From NCBI RefSeq assembly GCF_000500065.1, contig NZ_AYOU01000163.1:1-64000 (forward strand): 64,000 bases of DNA, written 5' to 3'. The notes under the pieces are model-generated. The model did no database searches, had not been told where the DNA came from, and saw nothing but the letters and a program-made list of their open reading frames with translations. The stretch comes from Borrelia hispanica CRI. GTDB taxonomy: Bacteria > Spirochaetota > Spirochaetia > Borreliales > Borreliaceae. Made by a program: the position numbers and the translations under genes. Positions 9,425 to 19,150 of this stretch are shown one piece after another. How positions within the stretch are numbered: position 1 is the first letter of the stretch; each line of letters starts with the position of its first letter.

Positions 9425-10196
9425 TTTTCAAAGCACGTCCTGTGTATAAATGAGAAGTAATAACAACTCCCTGTATAATCACATCTTCCTCAACAGTTTC
9501 TGTTCTTAAAGAAATATATTCAAGTAATCCTTTAAGAGAAATTTCAGGATTAAAGCCTATGACAGAGTTGAAACTACCAGTCATACCAAGATCAGTAATA
9601 TAAGCAGTACCCTTATCCAAGATTCTCTCATCGCAAGTCATTATATGTGTATGAGTACCAACAACTCCCGTTACCAATCCATTTAAAAAATATCCAAAAC
9701 TTTCTTTTTCATAATTACTCTCAGCATGAAAATCAACAAAAATCGTCTTAACTTTATTCTTAATCATATTTATAACTTTTTTTACATTTTCAAAAGGATT
9801 TTTCACAATAAAAGTCATTCCTAAAAATCCTTGAATATTTATAACAGCAACTTTTTCACCCTTGACATTCAAAATACAATGACCATGTCCTTCAAGTAAA
9901 TCTGAAAAATTATTTGGTCTTAATATATATTCCTGTTTATTTAAATATTCTCTTATACTCTGATCAGCATAAATGTGATTACCCGTAGTAATCACATTTA
10001 CACCTGTTTTAAAAAGATTTTCGGCTATCTCTGGAGTAATTCCAAAACCACCAGAAGAATTCTCTCCATTAACAATTGTTAAATCTATATTATACTTATC
10101 CTTAAGACTCTTAAGATGAAAGAAAATCCTCTTAAGTCCTCCATTTCCTACAATATCTCCAACTATTAAAGTCCTAATAACATCACTATCTTGCAT
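9405..10196 (-). CDS. ymdB: YmdB-family metallophosphodiesterase (catalytically intact)
   Basis: I place the start at ATG 10196 (263 aa) rather than further upstream inside rny, because family members begin just before GDIVG. The expected metal ligands are present: GDIVG, NGEN followed by SSGGFG, GNH, DFHAE and GTHTH. B. subtilis YmdB is a phosphodiesterase active on 2',3'-cyclic nucleotides and influences mRNA levels. The gene directly follows rny (11-nt overlap), the usual bacterial arrangement. Compare the degenerate second copy at 29667-30485. Confidence 0.92.
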   Translation of the reverse strand: MQDSDVIRTLIVGDIVGNGGLKRIFFHLKSLKDKYNIDLTIVNGENSSGGFGITPEIAENLFKTGVNVITTGNHIYADQSIREYLNKQEYILRPNNFSDLLEGHGHCILNVKGEKVAVINIQGFLGMTFIVKNPFENVKKVINMIKNKVKTIFVDFHAESNYEKESFGYFLNGLVTGVVGTHTHIMTCDERILDKGTAYITDLGMTGSFNSVIGFNPEISLKGLLEYISLRTETVEEDVIIQGVVITSHLYTGRALKIERIQK

Positions 10197-11727
10197 ATTC
10201 AATAACCCGGGTCTCACGAATAATAGTAACTTTGATCTTTCCAGGATATCGCATTTCAACTTCTATCTTCTTTGCAATATCTCTTGCAAGCATAGTAGCT
10301 TTCTCATCATTAACCAACAAATTGTCAACAATGATTCTAACTTCACGACCCGCCTGAATTGCATAACACTTTTGAACACCCGCAAATCCATAAGCAATCT
10401 CTTCAAGTCTCTTAAGTCTTGTTATATAATTATTTAAACTCTCACGTCTTGCGCCAGGACGCGATGCAGAAATAGCATCAGCTATTTGAACAACTATAGC
10501 CTCAAAGCTCTCAGGTTTTATTTCATTATGGTGTGCAGCAATAGCATTAACAACAATATCACTCTCACCACAGCTCTGAGCAAGTTCAGCACCTGTAATA
10601 GCATGTCCCTCACTATTCTCAGAAATACTTTCCATTCCTTTTCCAATATCATGTAAAAGACATGCCCTTTTAACAACAACAGGATCTAATTTCATCTCTT
10701 TAGCTAAAATTTCTCCAATTATAGCTGTTTCTTTTGAATGACTTAAAACATTTTGACCATAGCTACTTCTAAAATAAAGCCTCCCAAGCCCTCTAATCAA
10801 TCTTTTATCAAATCCATGTATATTTAAATCAAATACTGCCCTTTCACCTTCTTCAAGAATAATATTGTTAATCTCATTAGTAACACTATAAACAATCTCC
10901 TCAATTCTAGCAGGATGAATTCTTCCATCTGAAATAAGCCTCTCAAGAGTTCTTTTTGCTACTTCTTTTCTTACTGGATCAAAACAAGATATCACAACAG
11001 CCTCTGGAGTATCATCAATAATAATATCTGCACCTATTAATGTTTCAAGAACCCTAATATTACGTCCTTCTTTACCAATGATTCTACCTTTCATCTCATC
11101 ATTAGGAAGTTCAACAGAAGTTACTGTAAACTCAGAACTAACTTCTGTTACTATGCGTTGCATAGTAGATACTAATATATCTTTGGCCACTTTATCTGCT
11201 AAGAGCTGAGCCTCTTGTTCAGACTTATTAATAATGATTTGAGCATCTCTTTTAGATTCATTCTCAACCTTTTCAATTACAATCTTTCTTGCTTCATCTT
11301 TTGTAAGACCAGCAATATTTTCAATTTTTTTAACAAGAGATAATTCTTTCTCACGTATTATTTTCTCTTTCTGTTCAAATTCTTTAAGTTTAAAATCAAT
11401 TCTACTTTGTTGTTTATCAAGGGCTGCTATTCTTTTATCTAAGGTTTCTTCCCTCTGTAATAACCTTTTCTCTAAATTAAAAACCTCATTTTTTCTCTCT
11501 CTTATTTCCCTATCTTGCTGGTTTTTATCTTTAAGCATCTGAGCTTTTGCATGTGAAATAACTCGTTTTCTTTCATTTTCTATTTCTAAGATTGCTTCTT
11601 CTTGTACCTTCTTTAGTTTTTTATCTAAATTTAATAAAGAAAATCTACCTAAAATAATTCTTATTATAAAACCTAATATAATACCTAGGACACCAGCAAG
11701 AATAGAAGAAAAAGTAATATATGACAT
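10186..11727 (-). CDS. rny: Ribonuclease Y
   Basis: Start chosen at ATG 11727 (513 aa; MSYITFSSILAG) because GGGGG lies 7 nt upstream; an in-frame start 27 nt earlier lacks a site. Order of parts: N-terminal membrane helix, a long coiled coil to about residue 190, a KH domain (GRIIGKEGRNIRVLE), and an HD domain with LLHDIGKGME containing the metal-binding His-Asp pair. RNase Y is the membrane-bound endonuclease that starts mRNA decay in many bacteria without RNase E. A weak 7-bp inverted repeat (11762-11780) separates it from rplQ. Confidence 0.97.
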   Translation of the reverse strand: MSYITFSSILAGVLGIILGFIIRIILGRFSLLNLDKKLKKVQEEAILEIENERKRVISHAKAQMLKDKNQQDREIRERKNEVFNLEKRLLQREETLDKRIAALDKQQSRIDFKLKEFEQKEKIIREKELSLVKKIENIAGLTKDEARKIVIEKVENESKRDAQIIINKSEQEAQLLADKVAKDILVSTMQRIVTEVSSEFTVTSVELPNDEMKGRIIGKEGRNIRVLETLIGADIIIDDTPEAVVISCFDPVRKEVAKRTLERLISDGRIHPARIEEIVYSVTNEINNIILEEGERAVFDLNIHGFDKRLIRGLGRLYFRSSYGQNVLSHSKETAIIGEILAKEMKLDPVVVKRACLLHDIGKGMESISENSEGHAITGAELAQSCGESDIVVNAIAAHHNEIKPESFEAIVVQIADAISASRPGARRESLNNYITRLKRLEEIAYGFAGVQKCYAIQAGREVRIIVDNLLVNDEKATMLARDIAKKIEVEMRYPGKIKVTIIRETRVIEYAR

Positions 11728-11800
11728 ACAATTACCCCCTATTCCACCAAACAAATAAGTATAAACCCTTTAAAAGGATTAACTTAATATGTAAAGAATA

Positions 11801-12172
11801 TTACTTTTCTTCTAAGGTTTTATCAACTAGTTCCAGAATTGCCATTTCAGCTGCATCTCCATACCTTTGTCCTAGCTTAATAACCCTAGTATAACCACCC
11901 TTTCTTTCTTTAAAGATAGGGGAAATTTTAGTAAATAATTTATTAAGGATATACTTATCATGTATAAATTTTGATATTTCTCTCCTATTATGCACGCTAT
12001 CAACTTTGGCTCTCGTAATTAACTTTTCAGCAAATCTTCTAACCTCACTTAATTTTGCCTTAGTAGAAGTTATCCTTTCATGCCTAAAAAGAGAAATTAC
12101 CATATTCTTTAAAAGCGCCTTTCTATGACTTGATTTTCTATCTAATCTATTAAATCCTACCTTAGTCTTCAT
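11801..12172 (-). CDS. rplQ: 50S ribosomal protein L17 (bL17)
   Basis: A 123-aa protein starting [17 protein letters not shown], with RKALLKNMV and the [10 protein letters not shown] region conserved in L17. It binds 23S rRNA near the exit-tunnel side of the 50S subunit. It is the last gene of the long leftward ribosomal superoperon, 18 bp after rpoA, preceded by AAAGGGAGAT as ribosome binding site. No strong intrinsic terminator follows, so some read-through into rny is possible. Confidence 0.98.
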   Translation of the reverse strand: MKTKVGFNRLDRKSSHRKALLKNMVISLFRHERITSTKAKLSEVRRFAEKLITRAKVDSVHNRREISKFIHDKYILNKLFTKISPIFKERKGGYTRVIKLGQRYGDAAEMAILELVDKTLEEK

Positions 12173-12190
12173 ATAAAAATGATCTCCCTT

Positions 12191-13222
12191 TTAATGAGAT
12201 ATTTTATCGTGTTTACCTAATACTTTAAGAGCTTCTACCTTAGACATTCCCAAAAATAACCCATAAGCATTAAGCTTTTCAACTATCTCTTCTAAACTCT
12301 TTTTTCCAAAATTTCTTGCTTTTGAAAGTTCTACAGGACTCTTGCTAATAAGTTCCCCTAAAGTCTTGACATTTTCCTTAATTAAACAGTTAAGAGATCT
12401 AACAGACAAATTTAATTTTTCAACATTCATACTAAGTATGTCAGAATCTCTAAATTCAGCATAATCAACAGAATGAATCACTTTATCTTCAAAATTAACT
12501 AATGGAAGTAAAAATTCTCTTACAACAGAAGCTGCCTTTTTAATTGCATCCTTAGCACTAATTACACCTGTTGTCCAAATTTCCATAACAAGTTTATCAT
12601 AATCAGATCTCTGTCCAACTCTAGTATCTTCAACAGAATATGTTACTTTTTCTATTGGAGAGAATATAGAATCAAGAGCAATAGTATTAACTTCTTCTAA
12701 ATATTTTGCATTTTGTTCAGAAGAAACATATCCTCTTCCATAATTAACTTGAAATTCAAAATCTAAATTTGCATCACTTGAAAGTGTGGCAATAACTAAA
12801 TCTTTATTAAAAACTTCAACACCTTCTCTCTCAAGATGACCTGCTTTGAAAACATTATTATCTTTTCCATTAACAGAAAGACTTATTGTTGTATTTGTAA
12901 CTCCCTCATCCAACTTTAAATGAACATTTTTAATATTAGCAATTACTTCAAGAGTATCTTCCATAACCCCAGGGATTAAATCAAATTCACTTGAAACAAT
13001 CTTTAAAGACTCTTTCTGATTAGATTGAATTCTCATAGCCGAAATAGCATATCCCTCAATAGAAGACAATAGCACACGTCTTAAAGTATTTCCAATAGTC
13101 ACACCAAAACCTTTCTCAAAAGGATATATTATAAATTTTCCATAAGAGCCATCATCCTCTCCCCTTACAAATTCAATCCTATCAGGTATAGTAAAATCTT
13201 TTAAAAGCTTTCCTAAAGACAT
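12191..13222 (-). CDS. rpoA: RNA polymerase alpha subunit
   Basis: A 343-aa protein. The N-terminal dimerisation domain (to about residue 230) contains GFGVTIGNTLRRVLLSS. The C-terminal domain (about 255-325) has the helix-hairpin-helix pattern (ELSKARNFGKKSLEEI) used for UP-element and activator contacts. Start ATG follows GGAG. It lies between rpsK and rplQ as in most bacteria; rpsD, often placed here, is absent from the cluster. Confidence 0.98.
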   Translation of the reverse strand: MSLGKLLKDFTIPDRIEFVRGEDDGSYGKFIIYPFEKGFGVTIGNTLRRVLLSSIEGYAISAMRIQSNQKESLKIVSSEFDLIPGVMEDTLEVIANIKNVHLKLDEGVTNTTISLSVNGKDNNVFKAGHLEREGVEVFNKDLVIATLSSDANLDFEFQVNYGRGYVSSEQNAKYLEEVNTIALDSIFSPIEKVTYSVEDTRVGQRSDYDKLVMEIWTTGVISAKDAIKKAASVVREFLLPLVNFEDKVIHSVDYAEFRDSDILSMNVEKLNLSVRSLNCLIKENVKTLGELISKSPVELSKARNFGKKSLEEIVEKLNAYGLFLGMSKVEALKVLGKHDKISH

Positions 13223-13237
13223 TAATAGCTCCTCTAA

Positions 13238-13627
13238 CTAAACTCGTCTGGTTTTTTTGGGTCTACACCCATTATGTGGTATTGGAGTAACATCTGAGAT
13301 TGACTTAACAATGATACCTGATGATCCAACAGCTCGTATGGCAGATTCTCTACCAATTCCTGGACCTTTAACAAAAACATGAACATAATTAATACCAAAA
13401 TCCTTTACCTTTCCTAAAGCTGCCTCTGCGGTCATTTGAGCAGCATAAGGGGTTGACTTTTTAGCACCTTTAAAGCCCATTCCGCCTGCACTTGCCCAAG
13501 CCAAAGTATTTCCTTTTATGTCTGACACAGTTACAATTGTATTATTAAAAGTAGCCTGTATATAAACATTACCCTCACCAATACTTCTTTTTACCTTTCT
13601 TTTATTAGTTGATACTTTCGCACTCAA
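13238..13627 (-). CDS. rpsK: 30S ribosomal protein S11 (uS11)
   Basis: A 129-aa protein with [14 protein letters not shown] and the conserved C-terminus [16 protein letters not shown]11 forms part of the 30S platform next to the mRNA exit. It lies 15 bp before rpoA and 30 bp after rpsM. Length and motifs are ordinary. Confidence 0.98.
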   Translation of the reverse strand: MSAKVSTNKRKVKRSIGEGNVYIQATFNNTIVTVSDIKGNTLAWASAGGMGFKGAKKSTPYAAQMTAEAALGKVKDFGINYVHVFVKGPGIGRESAIRAVGSSGIIVKSISDVTPIPHNGCRPKKTRRV

Positions 13628-13657
13628 ACTTCTCCCTCCTCTATCAATAAAACAACT

Positions 13658-14035
13658 TTATTTAGCAGCTATCTTTTTATTAGCCACAGTTTTTCTCTTT
13701 CCTTTCCTAGTTCTTGCATTAGTTTTGGTTCTCTGACCTCTTAAGGGTAACCCTTTTCTATGTCGAAGTCCTCTATAACATGCAATATCCATAAGCCTTT
13801 TAATAGACATAGCTAATTCACTTCTAAGCTTCCCTTCAACAACATAGTCACTCTCAATTACCTTTCTAAGCTTATTAACTTCTTCATTATCTAAATCTTT
13901 AGCTCTCTTTTCTGGCAAAATACCTGTTTTTTTGCAAATTTCTAAAGCTCTAGCTCTTCCTATTCCATAGATAGAAGTAAGAGCAATTTGAAGTTGCTTA
14001 TTATTTGGCAAATCTATTCCTGCTATTCTAGCCAT
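13658..14035 (-). CDS. rpsM: 30S ribosomal protein S13 (uS13)
   Basis: A 125-aa protein starting [14 protein letters not shown], with the helix-two-turns-helix segment [13 protein letters not shown] and the basic tail [20 protein letters not shown]13 sits in the 30S head and contacts the 50S subunit and P-site tRNA. It is 9 bp downstream of rpmJ. Confidence 0.98.
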   Translation of the reverse strand: MARIAGIDLPNNKQLQIALTSIYGIGRARALEICKKTGILPEKRAKDLDNEEVNKLRKVIESDYVVEGKLRSELAMSIKRLMDIACYRGLRHRKGLPLRGQRTKTNARTRKGKRKTVANKKIAAK

Positions 14036-14044
14036 TTTTTCCCC

Positions 14045-14158
14045 TTATTTTTGTCTTTGCTTATGTTTAAGATTATCACAAATAATTCTTAAAACACCTT
14101 TCCTCTTTATTACTTTACATTTTTCACAAATTGGCTTGACACTAACCCTAACTTTCAT
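14045..14158 (-). CDS. rpmJ: 50S ribosomal protein L36 (bL36)
   Basis: A 37-codon gene from ATG 14158 to TAA 14045. The product begins [20 protein letters not shown] and has CxxC, then Cys27 and His32, i.e. the C+ zinc-ribbon form of L36. It is found by position between secY and rpsM, 9 bp from each, the usual bacterial place. adk, map and infA, often in this interval, are not here. Confidence 0.97.
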
Positions 14159-14167
14159 AAATCACTC

Positions 14168-15472
14168 CTAAATTTTCTGTAAAAATGCATATTTCTTACC
14201 AGTTCCACGTGACAATCCTTGAGTCTTTAAATATGCATCAATCTGAATTAATGTATCAAGAGCTACTCCTACCATGATAAGCAACGAAGAACTACCCATA
14301 ATTCTTGAGACATCATAAGGAAATCTAAAAATATTTTGCACTAAAAAAGGAATAATTGCAATCATGGATAAAAAAATAGAGCCTGAGAATAATGTTCTAT
14401 TCATAATTTTATCCAAATAAGCTTCCATCTCATCTGCCTTGATACCCGGAATAGTACCACCATTCTTTAGAATATTATTACTTATATCTTTTGGACTTAA
14501 TTGTATTTTTGAATAAAAATATGTAAAACCTATTATTAAACATACGTTCAATAACGTATAATAAATTCCATTAGGCCTTAAATAAGATAAAATTTGTCTC
14601 GAGAGAACAGAAGTACCAGCAAATCCACTTAAAATTTGCAAAGGTAAAGTAATAAGCACAGATGCAAAAATAACAGGCAAAACACCTGAAGGATTAAGCT
14701 TAATTGGCAAATACGAACTAACAGTATTTTTTGAATTTGCCCTAGCATAATGAATAGAAATCCGTCTTTGTGCCTTGTATTCATATATGATTAATATAAC
14801 AACCAAAATAAAAATACTTAACACTAATATTACAAAAACAGGATTGATATTTTGAGATGGATCTCTCATACTTTGAAATAAATTAAATAAAGCTGCCTGC
14901 AATCTCACTACTATCCCTGAGAATATTATTAAAGACACACCATTTCCAATTCCTCTCTGATTAATTTGTTCTCCAAGCCATAAAAGAACAAAAGTACCAG
15001 TAGTAACTGTTAAAATAGCAACAAAAATATATCTATAAAAAGGTATATTCAATGCCCCTGGAATACTCTTAGCATAAAGACTAGTAGCATATCCTTGAGC
15101 CATTGCTGCAACAATAGTTAAATATTTCGTATATTTTTTTATTTTCTTCCGTCCATTATCCCCTTCTTGCATTTTTTTTAAAGAAGGGAAAGAATAAACA
15201 AGAAGTTGAATAATAATTGATGCTGAAATATAAGGACCTATGCTAAGCATAAATATGGAAAAATTACTAAAAGCACCACCTGAGAAAAAATCAAAATAAT
15301 TAGTAATTGAAAAATCCGACTGAGATTTAAAATAACTTCTAAGAGCCACAGGATCTATTCCTGGAATTGGCAAATATGAACCCACTCTAAAAATAAATAG
15401 AATAAATAGAGTAAATAAAAATTTGCTCCTTAAATCTTTAATCGTCAATAAATTTAAAAACAAACCTTTCAT
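14168..15472 (-). CDS. secY: Protein translocase channel subunit SecY
   Basis: A 434-aa polytopic membrane protein with about ten helices. Recognisable segments include RVGSYLPIPGIDP at the first loop, the plug region, GDNGRKKIKKYTKY in a cytosolic loop and NPSGVLPVIFAS. SecY forms the conducting pore of SecYEG, used by all exported lipoproteins and outer-membrane proteins in this organism. It sits between rplO and rpmJ in the spc part of the operon. Confidence 0.98.
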   Translation of the reverse strand: MKGLFLNLLTIKDLRSKFLFTLFILFIFRVGSYLPIPGIDPVALRSYFKSQSDFSITNYFDFFSGGAFSNFSIFMLSIGPYISASIIIQLLVYSFPSLKKMQEGDNGRKKIKKYTKYLTIVAAMAQGYATSLYAKSIPGALNIPFYRYIFVAILTVTTGTFVLLWLGEQINQRGIGNGVSLIIFSGIVVRLQAALFNLFQSMRDPSQNINPVFVILVLSIFILVVILIIYEYKAQRRISIHYARANSKNTVSSYLPIKLNPSGVLPVIFASVLITLPLQILSGFAGTSVLSRQILSYLRPNGIYYTLLNVCLIIGFTYFYSKIQLSPKDISNNILKNGGTIPGIKADEMEAYLDKIMNRTLFSGSIFLSMIAIIPFLVQNIFRFPYDVSRIMGSSSLLIMVGVALDTLIQIDAYLKTQGLSRGTGKKYAFLQKI

Positions 15473-15484
15473 TTCATTACCATT

Positions 15485-15922
15485 CTAGATCAATTTTATA
15501 CTGCAGCCAATTTTTGTTGCCAACTCTTCAGCAGATTTTGAAATACGAGAAATTTCAAAATCTACCTTTTTAGTAAGCTCACCATTAGCTAAAATCTTGA
15601 TATTTTTTTTCTTTTTATTTACAAGCCCTTTTTGCAATAAAGTATCATAATTTACTAAATCACCAGCCTCAAACTTTCTATCTATATCACCAAGTCCTAC
15701 AATCTCATACCTTATCTTATAATCATGATTAGAAAAGCCTCTCCTTGGCAGTCTTCTATAAAGAGGAGTTTGCCCTCCTTCAAAGCCAATTCTTGGCGAA
15801 CTATTTCTAGCTTTTTGTCCTTTTTGTCCTCTACCAGAAGTTTTACCAAGACCAGATCCTGGACCCCTACCAACAATTTTTTTAGATTTATTAGCCCCCA
15901 AAGGTCTCTTTAGCTTAATCAT
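15485..15922 (-). CDS. rplO: 50S ribosomal protein L15 (uL15)
   Basis: A 145-aa protein with the Gly/Arg-rich N-terminal extension GRGPGSGLGKTSGRGQKGQK and GFEGGQTPLYRRLPRRGF, which winds into domain V/II of 23S rRNA. The start overlaps the 3' end of rpmD by 8 nt. It is followed after 12 bp by secY. Confidence 0.98.
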   Translation of the reverse strand: MIKLKRPLGANKSKKIVGRGPGSGLGKTSGRGQKGQKARNSSPRIGFEGGQTPLYRRLPRRGFSNHDYKIRYEIVGLGDIDRKFEAGDLVNYDTLLQKGLVNKKKKNIKILANGELTKKVDFEISRISKSAEELATKIGCSIKLI

Positions 15923-16226
15923 CTGTCACCTCACTTATAAAAACCATGCTAATTACACTATTAAGCATTCCCTGAAGAGATTTATTTAAAATATGAATTC
16001 TTTTATCTCCTATTCTCTTTAGACCTAAAGCCTTTAATGTCCTCACTTTATTATCCAATTTTCCAATAAGACTTCTCCTAAGTTCAACTTCTATCTTAAT
16101 ATCGCTCTTAGCAATAACTTCTCTATTATGTTCCATTCTTTTAATAAAAGCCTTATTTTTCAATCTAGACCTTGCAGCTTTAAATCTAATTTTCTTAAGC
16201 TGAAGTCGCAATTTTCTCTTAATCAT
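15915..16226 (-). CDS. rpmD: 50S ribosomal protein L30 (uL30) with long N-terminal extension
   Basis: The product is 103 aa, whereas ordinary bacterial L30 is about 60. The L30 fold starts near residue 43 (IKIEVELRRSLIGK) and continues through KALGLKRIGDKRI. The first ~42 residues are an added, very basic helix-like segment. The published cryo-EM structure of the B. burgdorferi ribosome describes such an extension on uL30, partly resembling mycobacterial bL37. The gene lies 3 bp after rpsE and overlaps rplO. Confidence 0.96.
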   Translation of the reverse strand: MIKRKLRLQLKKIRFKAARSRLKNKAFIKRMEHNREVIAKSDIKIEVELRRSLIGKLDNKVRTLKALGLKRIGDKRIHILNKSLQGMLNSVISMVFISEVTDD

Positions 16227-16229
16227 ACA

Positions 16230-16724
16230 CTAACTCCATAACGTTCTTAAAGTCTTACCTCTTATATGAGCTATTTTCCTAGCATCTAACACTAACTCAA
16301 ATGCTTTAAAAGTTGCTTTTACTACATTCATAGAATTATTTGAACCAAGAGATTTACTTAAAATATCATGTACTCCCAAAGCTTCCATGACAGCACGAAC
16401 AGGCCCACCTGCAATAATACCAGTACCTTGAGTTGCAGGCTTAATTAAAACCTTAGCCTTCTTAAAATTTCCAATGACCATATTAGGAAGAGTACCTTTT
16501 TTAATAGGAATGGCTTTTAAATTTTTTCTAGCATTTGTTAAACTTTTCTTTATTGCATCACTAGCATCATTAGCCTTGCCAAAACCCCAGCCAACCTTAC
16601 CCTCACCATCACCAACAACCATAAATGCAGAAAAAGAAAATCTTCTCCCACCCTTTACAACTTTAGTAACTCTATTTAGTGATATTAATTTCTCTATTTG
16701 CTTTTTATGAACTTGAGATTCCAC
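16230..16724 (-). CDS. rpsE: 30S ribosomal protein S5 (uS5)
   Basis: A 164-aa protein with [19 protein letters not shown] and [10 protein letters not shown], then the C-terminal domain with [19 protein letters not shown]5 helps decoding accuracy and is a spectinomycin-resistance locus in many bacteria; the loop around KGGRRF looks ordinary. Positioned between rplR and rpmD. Confidence 0.98.
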   Translation of the reverse strand: MESQVHKKQIEKLISLNRVTKVVKGGRRFSFSAFMVVGDGEGKVGWGFGKANDASDAIKKSLTNARKNLKAIPIKKGTLPNMVIGNFKKAKVLIKPATQGTGIIAGGPVRAVMEALGVHDILSKSLGSNNSMNVVKATFKAFELVLDARKIAHIRGKTLRTLWS

Positions 16725-16735
16725 TATAATTCCCC

Positions 16736-17095
16736 CTAAACATCAATACCAGCTTCACGCAAAGCAGTTGCAAAACCTGCAATAAGCCCATGATATTTAT
16801 AACCATTTCTATCAAATATAAGCTTACTGATATTTTTATCTTTTAGTCTTTTTGCAAGAACTTCACCTAGTTTCTTTACATCACTAAGATTTTTGTTCAA
16901 ACTAAGCTCCTTTTCAATAGTAGAAACACTTGCAAGAGTATGACCTACTATATCATCAATGACTTGAGCATAAAAATATTTATTAGACTTAAAAATTGTA
17001 ACTCTAGGTCTATCTGAGACACCAAATCCAATTCTATCTCTTATTCTTTTTTTACGCTTTATATTTCTTTTTTCAGCTTCTTTCACTTTTTTCAT
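16736..17095 (-). CDS. rplR: 50S ribosomal protein L18 (uL18)
   Basis: A 119-aa protein with [20 protein letters not shown] and the C-terminal [23 protein letters not shown] typical of L18, which binds 5S rRNA in the central protuberance. Gaps are 17 bp to rplF and 11 bp to rpsE. Confidence 0.98.
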   Translation of the reverse strand: MKKVKEAEKRNIKRKKRIRDRIGFGVSDRPRVTIFKSNKYFYAQVIDDIVGHTLASVSTIEKELSLNKNLSDVKKLGEVLAKRLKDKNISKLIFDRNGYKYHGLIAGFATALREAGIDV

Positions 17096-17112
17096 AAAAA
17101 CTCACCTAAAAC

Positions 17113-17655
17113 CTATTTCTTTACTCCTGATTTTCCTACTTTTCGTCTGATTACTTCGCTATCATATTTAATTCCCTTACCTTTATAAGGCTCTGGAACT
17201 TTTAAGCTTCTAATCTCTGCAGCAACTTGGCCAACCCTACATTTATCTATACCTTCAACAGCAATTTTAGTATTACCATCAAGGCGAATATTAATTCCTT
17301 CAGGAATTACATATTCAAACTGAGTTGAGTATCCCAAATTAAAAAACAAACTATTACCTTGTTGTTCAACCCGATATCCTATACCATTAATAGTAAGAGA
17401 TTTTGAAAATCCATCTGATACTCCCTTAACCATATTAAAAATCAAGCTTCTATAAAGTCCATGAAAAGCTCTTGTCTGTTTATCATTCAAAGCTCTCTCA
17501 ACAATAATATTGTTGTCCTCAATTTTAACTCGAATGCTACTCTTTATCTCTTGACTTAATTTACCCCTCTTGCCTTCAACTGTTATAAAATTATCCTTAA
17601 TATCAACTTTAACAGAATCAGCAATCTTTATAGGAAGTTTACCAATACGTGACAT
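17113..17655 (-). CDS. rplF: 50S ribosomal protein L6 (uL6)
   Basis: A 180-aa protein starting MSRIGKLPIKI, made of two duplicated L6 folds, ending in PEPYKGKGIKYDSEVIRRK, the conserved rRNA-binding tail. L6 lies near the sarcin-ricin loop and factor-binding site. Ordinary length. Confidence 0.98.
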   Translation of the reverse strand: MSRIGKLPIKIADSVKVDIKDNFITVEGKRGKLSQEIKSSIRVKIEDNNIIVERALNDKQTRAFHGLYRSLIFNMVKGVSDGFSKSLTINGIGYRVEQQGNSLFFNLGYSTQFEYVIPEGINIRLDGNTKIAVEGIDKCRVGQVAAEIRSLKVPEPYKGKGIKYDSEVIRRKVGKSGVKK

Positions 17656-17674
17656 ATTTACCTACCTCTTAACC

Positions 17675-18073
17675 TTACCAAACTGAGCAGATTAGCTCAC
17701 CACCTACTTTATTATCTTTGGCTTGCTTACCAGTAATAACACCTTTTGAAGACGACACTATTAATATGCCATATCCATTTTTGATTCTTGGCATATTTTT
17801 ATATGAAGAATACACTTTTCTCCCAGGAGTTGAAATAGCATCTATTCTATTTATAGCCGGATTTCTTTTACCATCATAGTTCAATATTGCCTTAATAAAA
17901 GAAATACCCTTTTTATCAAAAATATTATAATTTTTAATATATCCTTCTTCCTTAAGAATATCTAATATAGATCTATTTATTTTAGACATCTTTAAATCTA
18001 CAGACTCATGTTTCACTCTGCTCGCATTTCTTATCTTAGTTAACATATCTCCCACTGAATGTGTAACAGCCAT
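17675..18073 (-). CDS. rpsH: 30S ribosomal protein S8 (uS8)
   Basis: A 132-aa protein starting MAVTHSVGDMLTKIRNASR, ending with VITGKQAKDNKVGGELICSVW. S8 binds helix 21 of 16S rRNA and in E. coli represses the spc operon by binding its mRNA near rplE. No matching site was identified here by eye. Confidence 0.98.
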   Translation of the reverse strand: MAVTHSVGDMLTKIRNASRVKHESVDLKMSKINRSILDILKEEGYIKNYNIFDKKGISFIKAILNYDGKRNPAINRIDAISTPGRKVYSSYKNMPRIKNGYGILIVSSSKGVITGKQAKDNKVGGELICSVW

Positions 18074-18082
18074 AAATTCTCC

Positions 18083-18268
18083 TTACCAACTTGACTTTGA
18101 GACACCAGGAATTAATCCTGCAGATGCATGATTCCTAAAACATATACGACACATACTAAAATCTCTCATATAGCCCTTAGGACGCCCACATAACTTACAC
18201 CTATTTTTTTGTCTCGTTTTATATTTTGGCTTTCGTAAGGCCTTAACTATCATTGATTTTTTAGCCAT
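18083..18268 (-). CDS. rpsN: 30S ribosomal protein S14, zinc-binding type (uS14)
   Basis: A 61-aa short S14 of the zinc type. It has two CxxC pairs, in [10 protein letters not shown] and [10 protein letters not shown], that hold one zinc, and ends [12 protein letters not shown]-like ([14 protein letters not shown]). Position between rplE and rpsH is the usual one. No second zinc-free copy is seen in this window. Confidence 0.98.
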   Translation of the reverse strand: MAKKSMIVKALRKPKYKTRQKNRCKLCGRPKGYMRDFSMCRICFRNHASAGLIPGVSKSSW

Positions 18269-18282
18269 AAATAAAAACTCCT

Positions 18283-18831
18283 TTAATTACTAAATGGCAT
18301 ACCAAACTTAGCAAGCAAAGCTTTACCTTCCTTATCGTTTAAAGCCGTGGTTACTATTGTAACATTCAACCCAGATATCCTCTCTATTTTATCATAATCT
18401 ATCTCAGAAAATATTATTTGCTCTGCTATTCCAAAAGAACAATTACCATTCCCATCAAAAGCATTACCATCTATACCTCTAAAATCTTTAACACGAGGCA
18501 ATGCTAAATTAACCAGCTTATATAAAAATTCATACATCATGTTACCACGAAGTGTAACTTTAGCACCTATTTCTTGACCTTGCCTAATCTTAAATCCAGA
18601 AATAGCCTTTTTAGCCTTTGTCCTTACAGCTTTCTGTCCGGTAATCTGACTAAGTTCCATAACAGCTGAATCTAAAAGCTTTTTATTCTTAACAGCATCA
18701 CCTACACCCATAGAAACAACAATTTTTTCTATTTTTGGAGCTTGCATAATAGATTTATATTGAAATTCACTAACAAGTTCTTTTACAATATTATCTCTAT
18801 AACGCCTCTTCAACTCAGGAATATAACTCAT
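18283..18831 (-). CDS. rplE: 50S ribosomal protein L5 (uL5)
   Basis: A 182-aa protein with [18 protein letters not shown], the [19 protein letters not shown] loop and a C-terminal [10 protein letters not shown]5 binds 5S rRNA and contacts the P-site tRNA through its beta-hairpin. 3 bp separate it from rplX. Confidence 0.98.
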   Translation of the reverse strand: MSYIPELKRRYRDNIVKELVSEFQYKSIMQAPKIEKIVVSMGVGDAVKNKKLLDSAVMELSQITGQKAVRTKAKKAISGFKIRQGQEIGAKVTLRGNMMYEFLYKLVNLALPRVKDFRGIDGNAFDGNGNCSFGIAEQIIFSEIDYDKIERISGLNVTIVTTALNDKEGKALLAKFGMPFSN

Positions 18832-18834
18832 AAT

Positions 18835-19140
18835 CTAAACATTCTCCCCATTTTTTTTAAGGTATCTCTTTTTCTCATTATTCTCAAATTTAATTCCTAA
18901 TCTCGAAATCACACCATTAGAAAATAACATCACATTTGAAATATCCATAGGTGCTTCCTTATCAACTATCTTTCCTTTCTCCTGAGGCGTTCTTGCCTTT
19001 ATAACCTTCTTGATCATATTACAAGACTTAACAGTAACTTTAAACTTTTTTCTATCTATGCTAGCAATTTCACCGACTTTACCTCGATCTTTACCACAAA
19101 GGATCTTTACTTTATCACCAACTCTCAACTTTGTTTTCAT
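18835..19140 (-). CDS. rplX: 50S ribosomal protein L24 (uL24)
   Basis: A 101-aa protein with a KOW motif near the N-terminus ([20 protein letters not shown]). L24 is an assembly-initiator protein located by the exit tunnel. It lies 10 bp after rplN and 3 bp before rplE. Confidence 0.98.
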   Translation of the reverse strand: MKTKLRVGDKVKILCGKDRGKVGEIASIDRKKFKVTVKSCNMIKKVIKARTPQEKGKIVDKEAPMDISNVMLFSNGVISRLGIKFENNEKKRYLKKNGENV

Positions 19141-19150
19141 AAATAGCCCC

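Noticed and set aside
11762-11780. Terminator between rplQ and rny
   Set aside because: A 7-bp stem with a G-U pair and 3-nt loop lacks a U-run on the minus strand.
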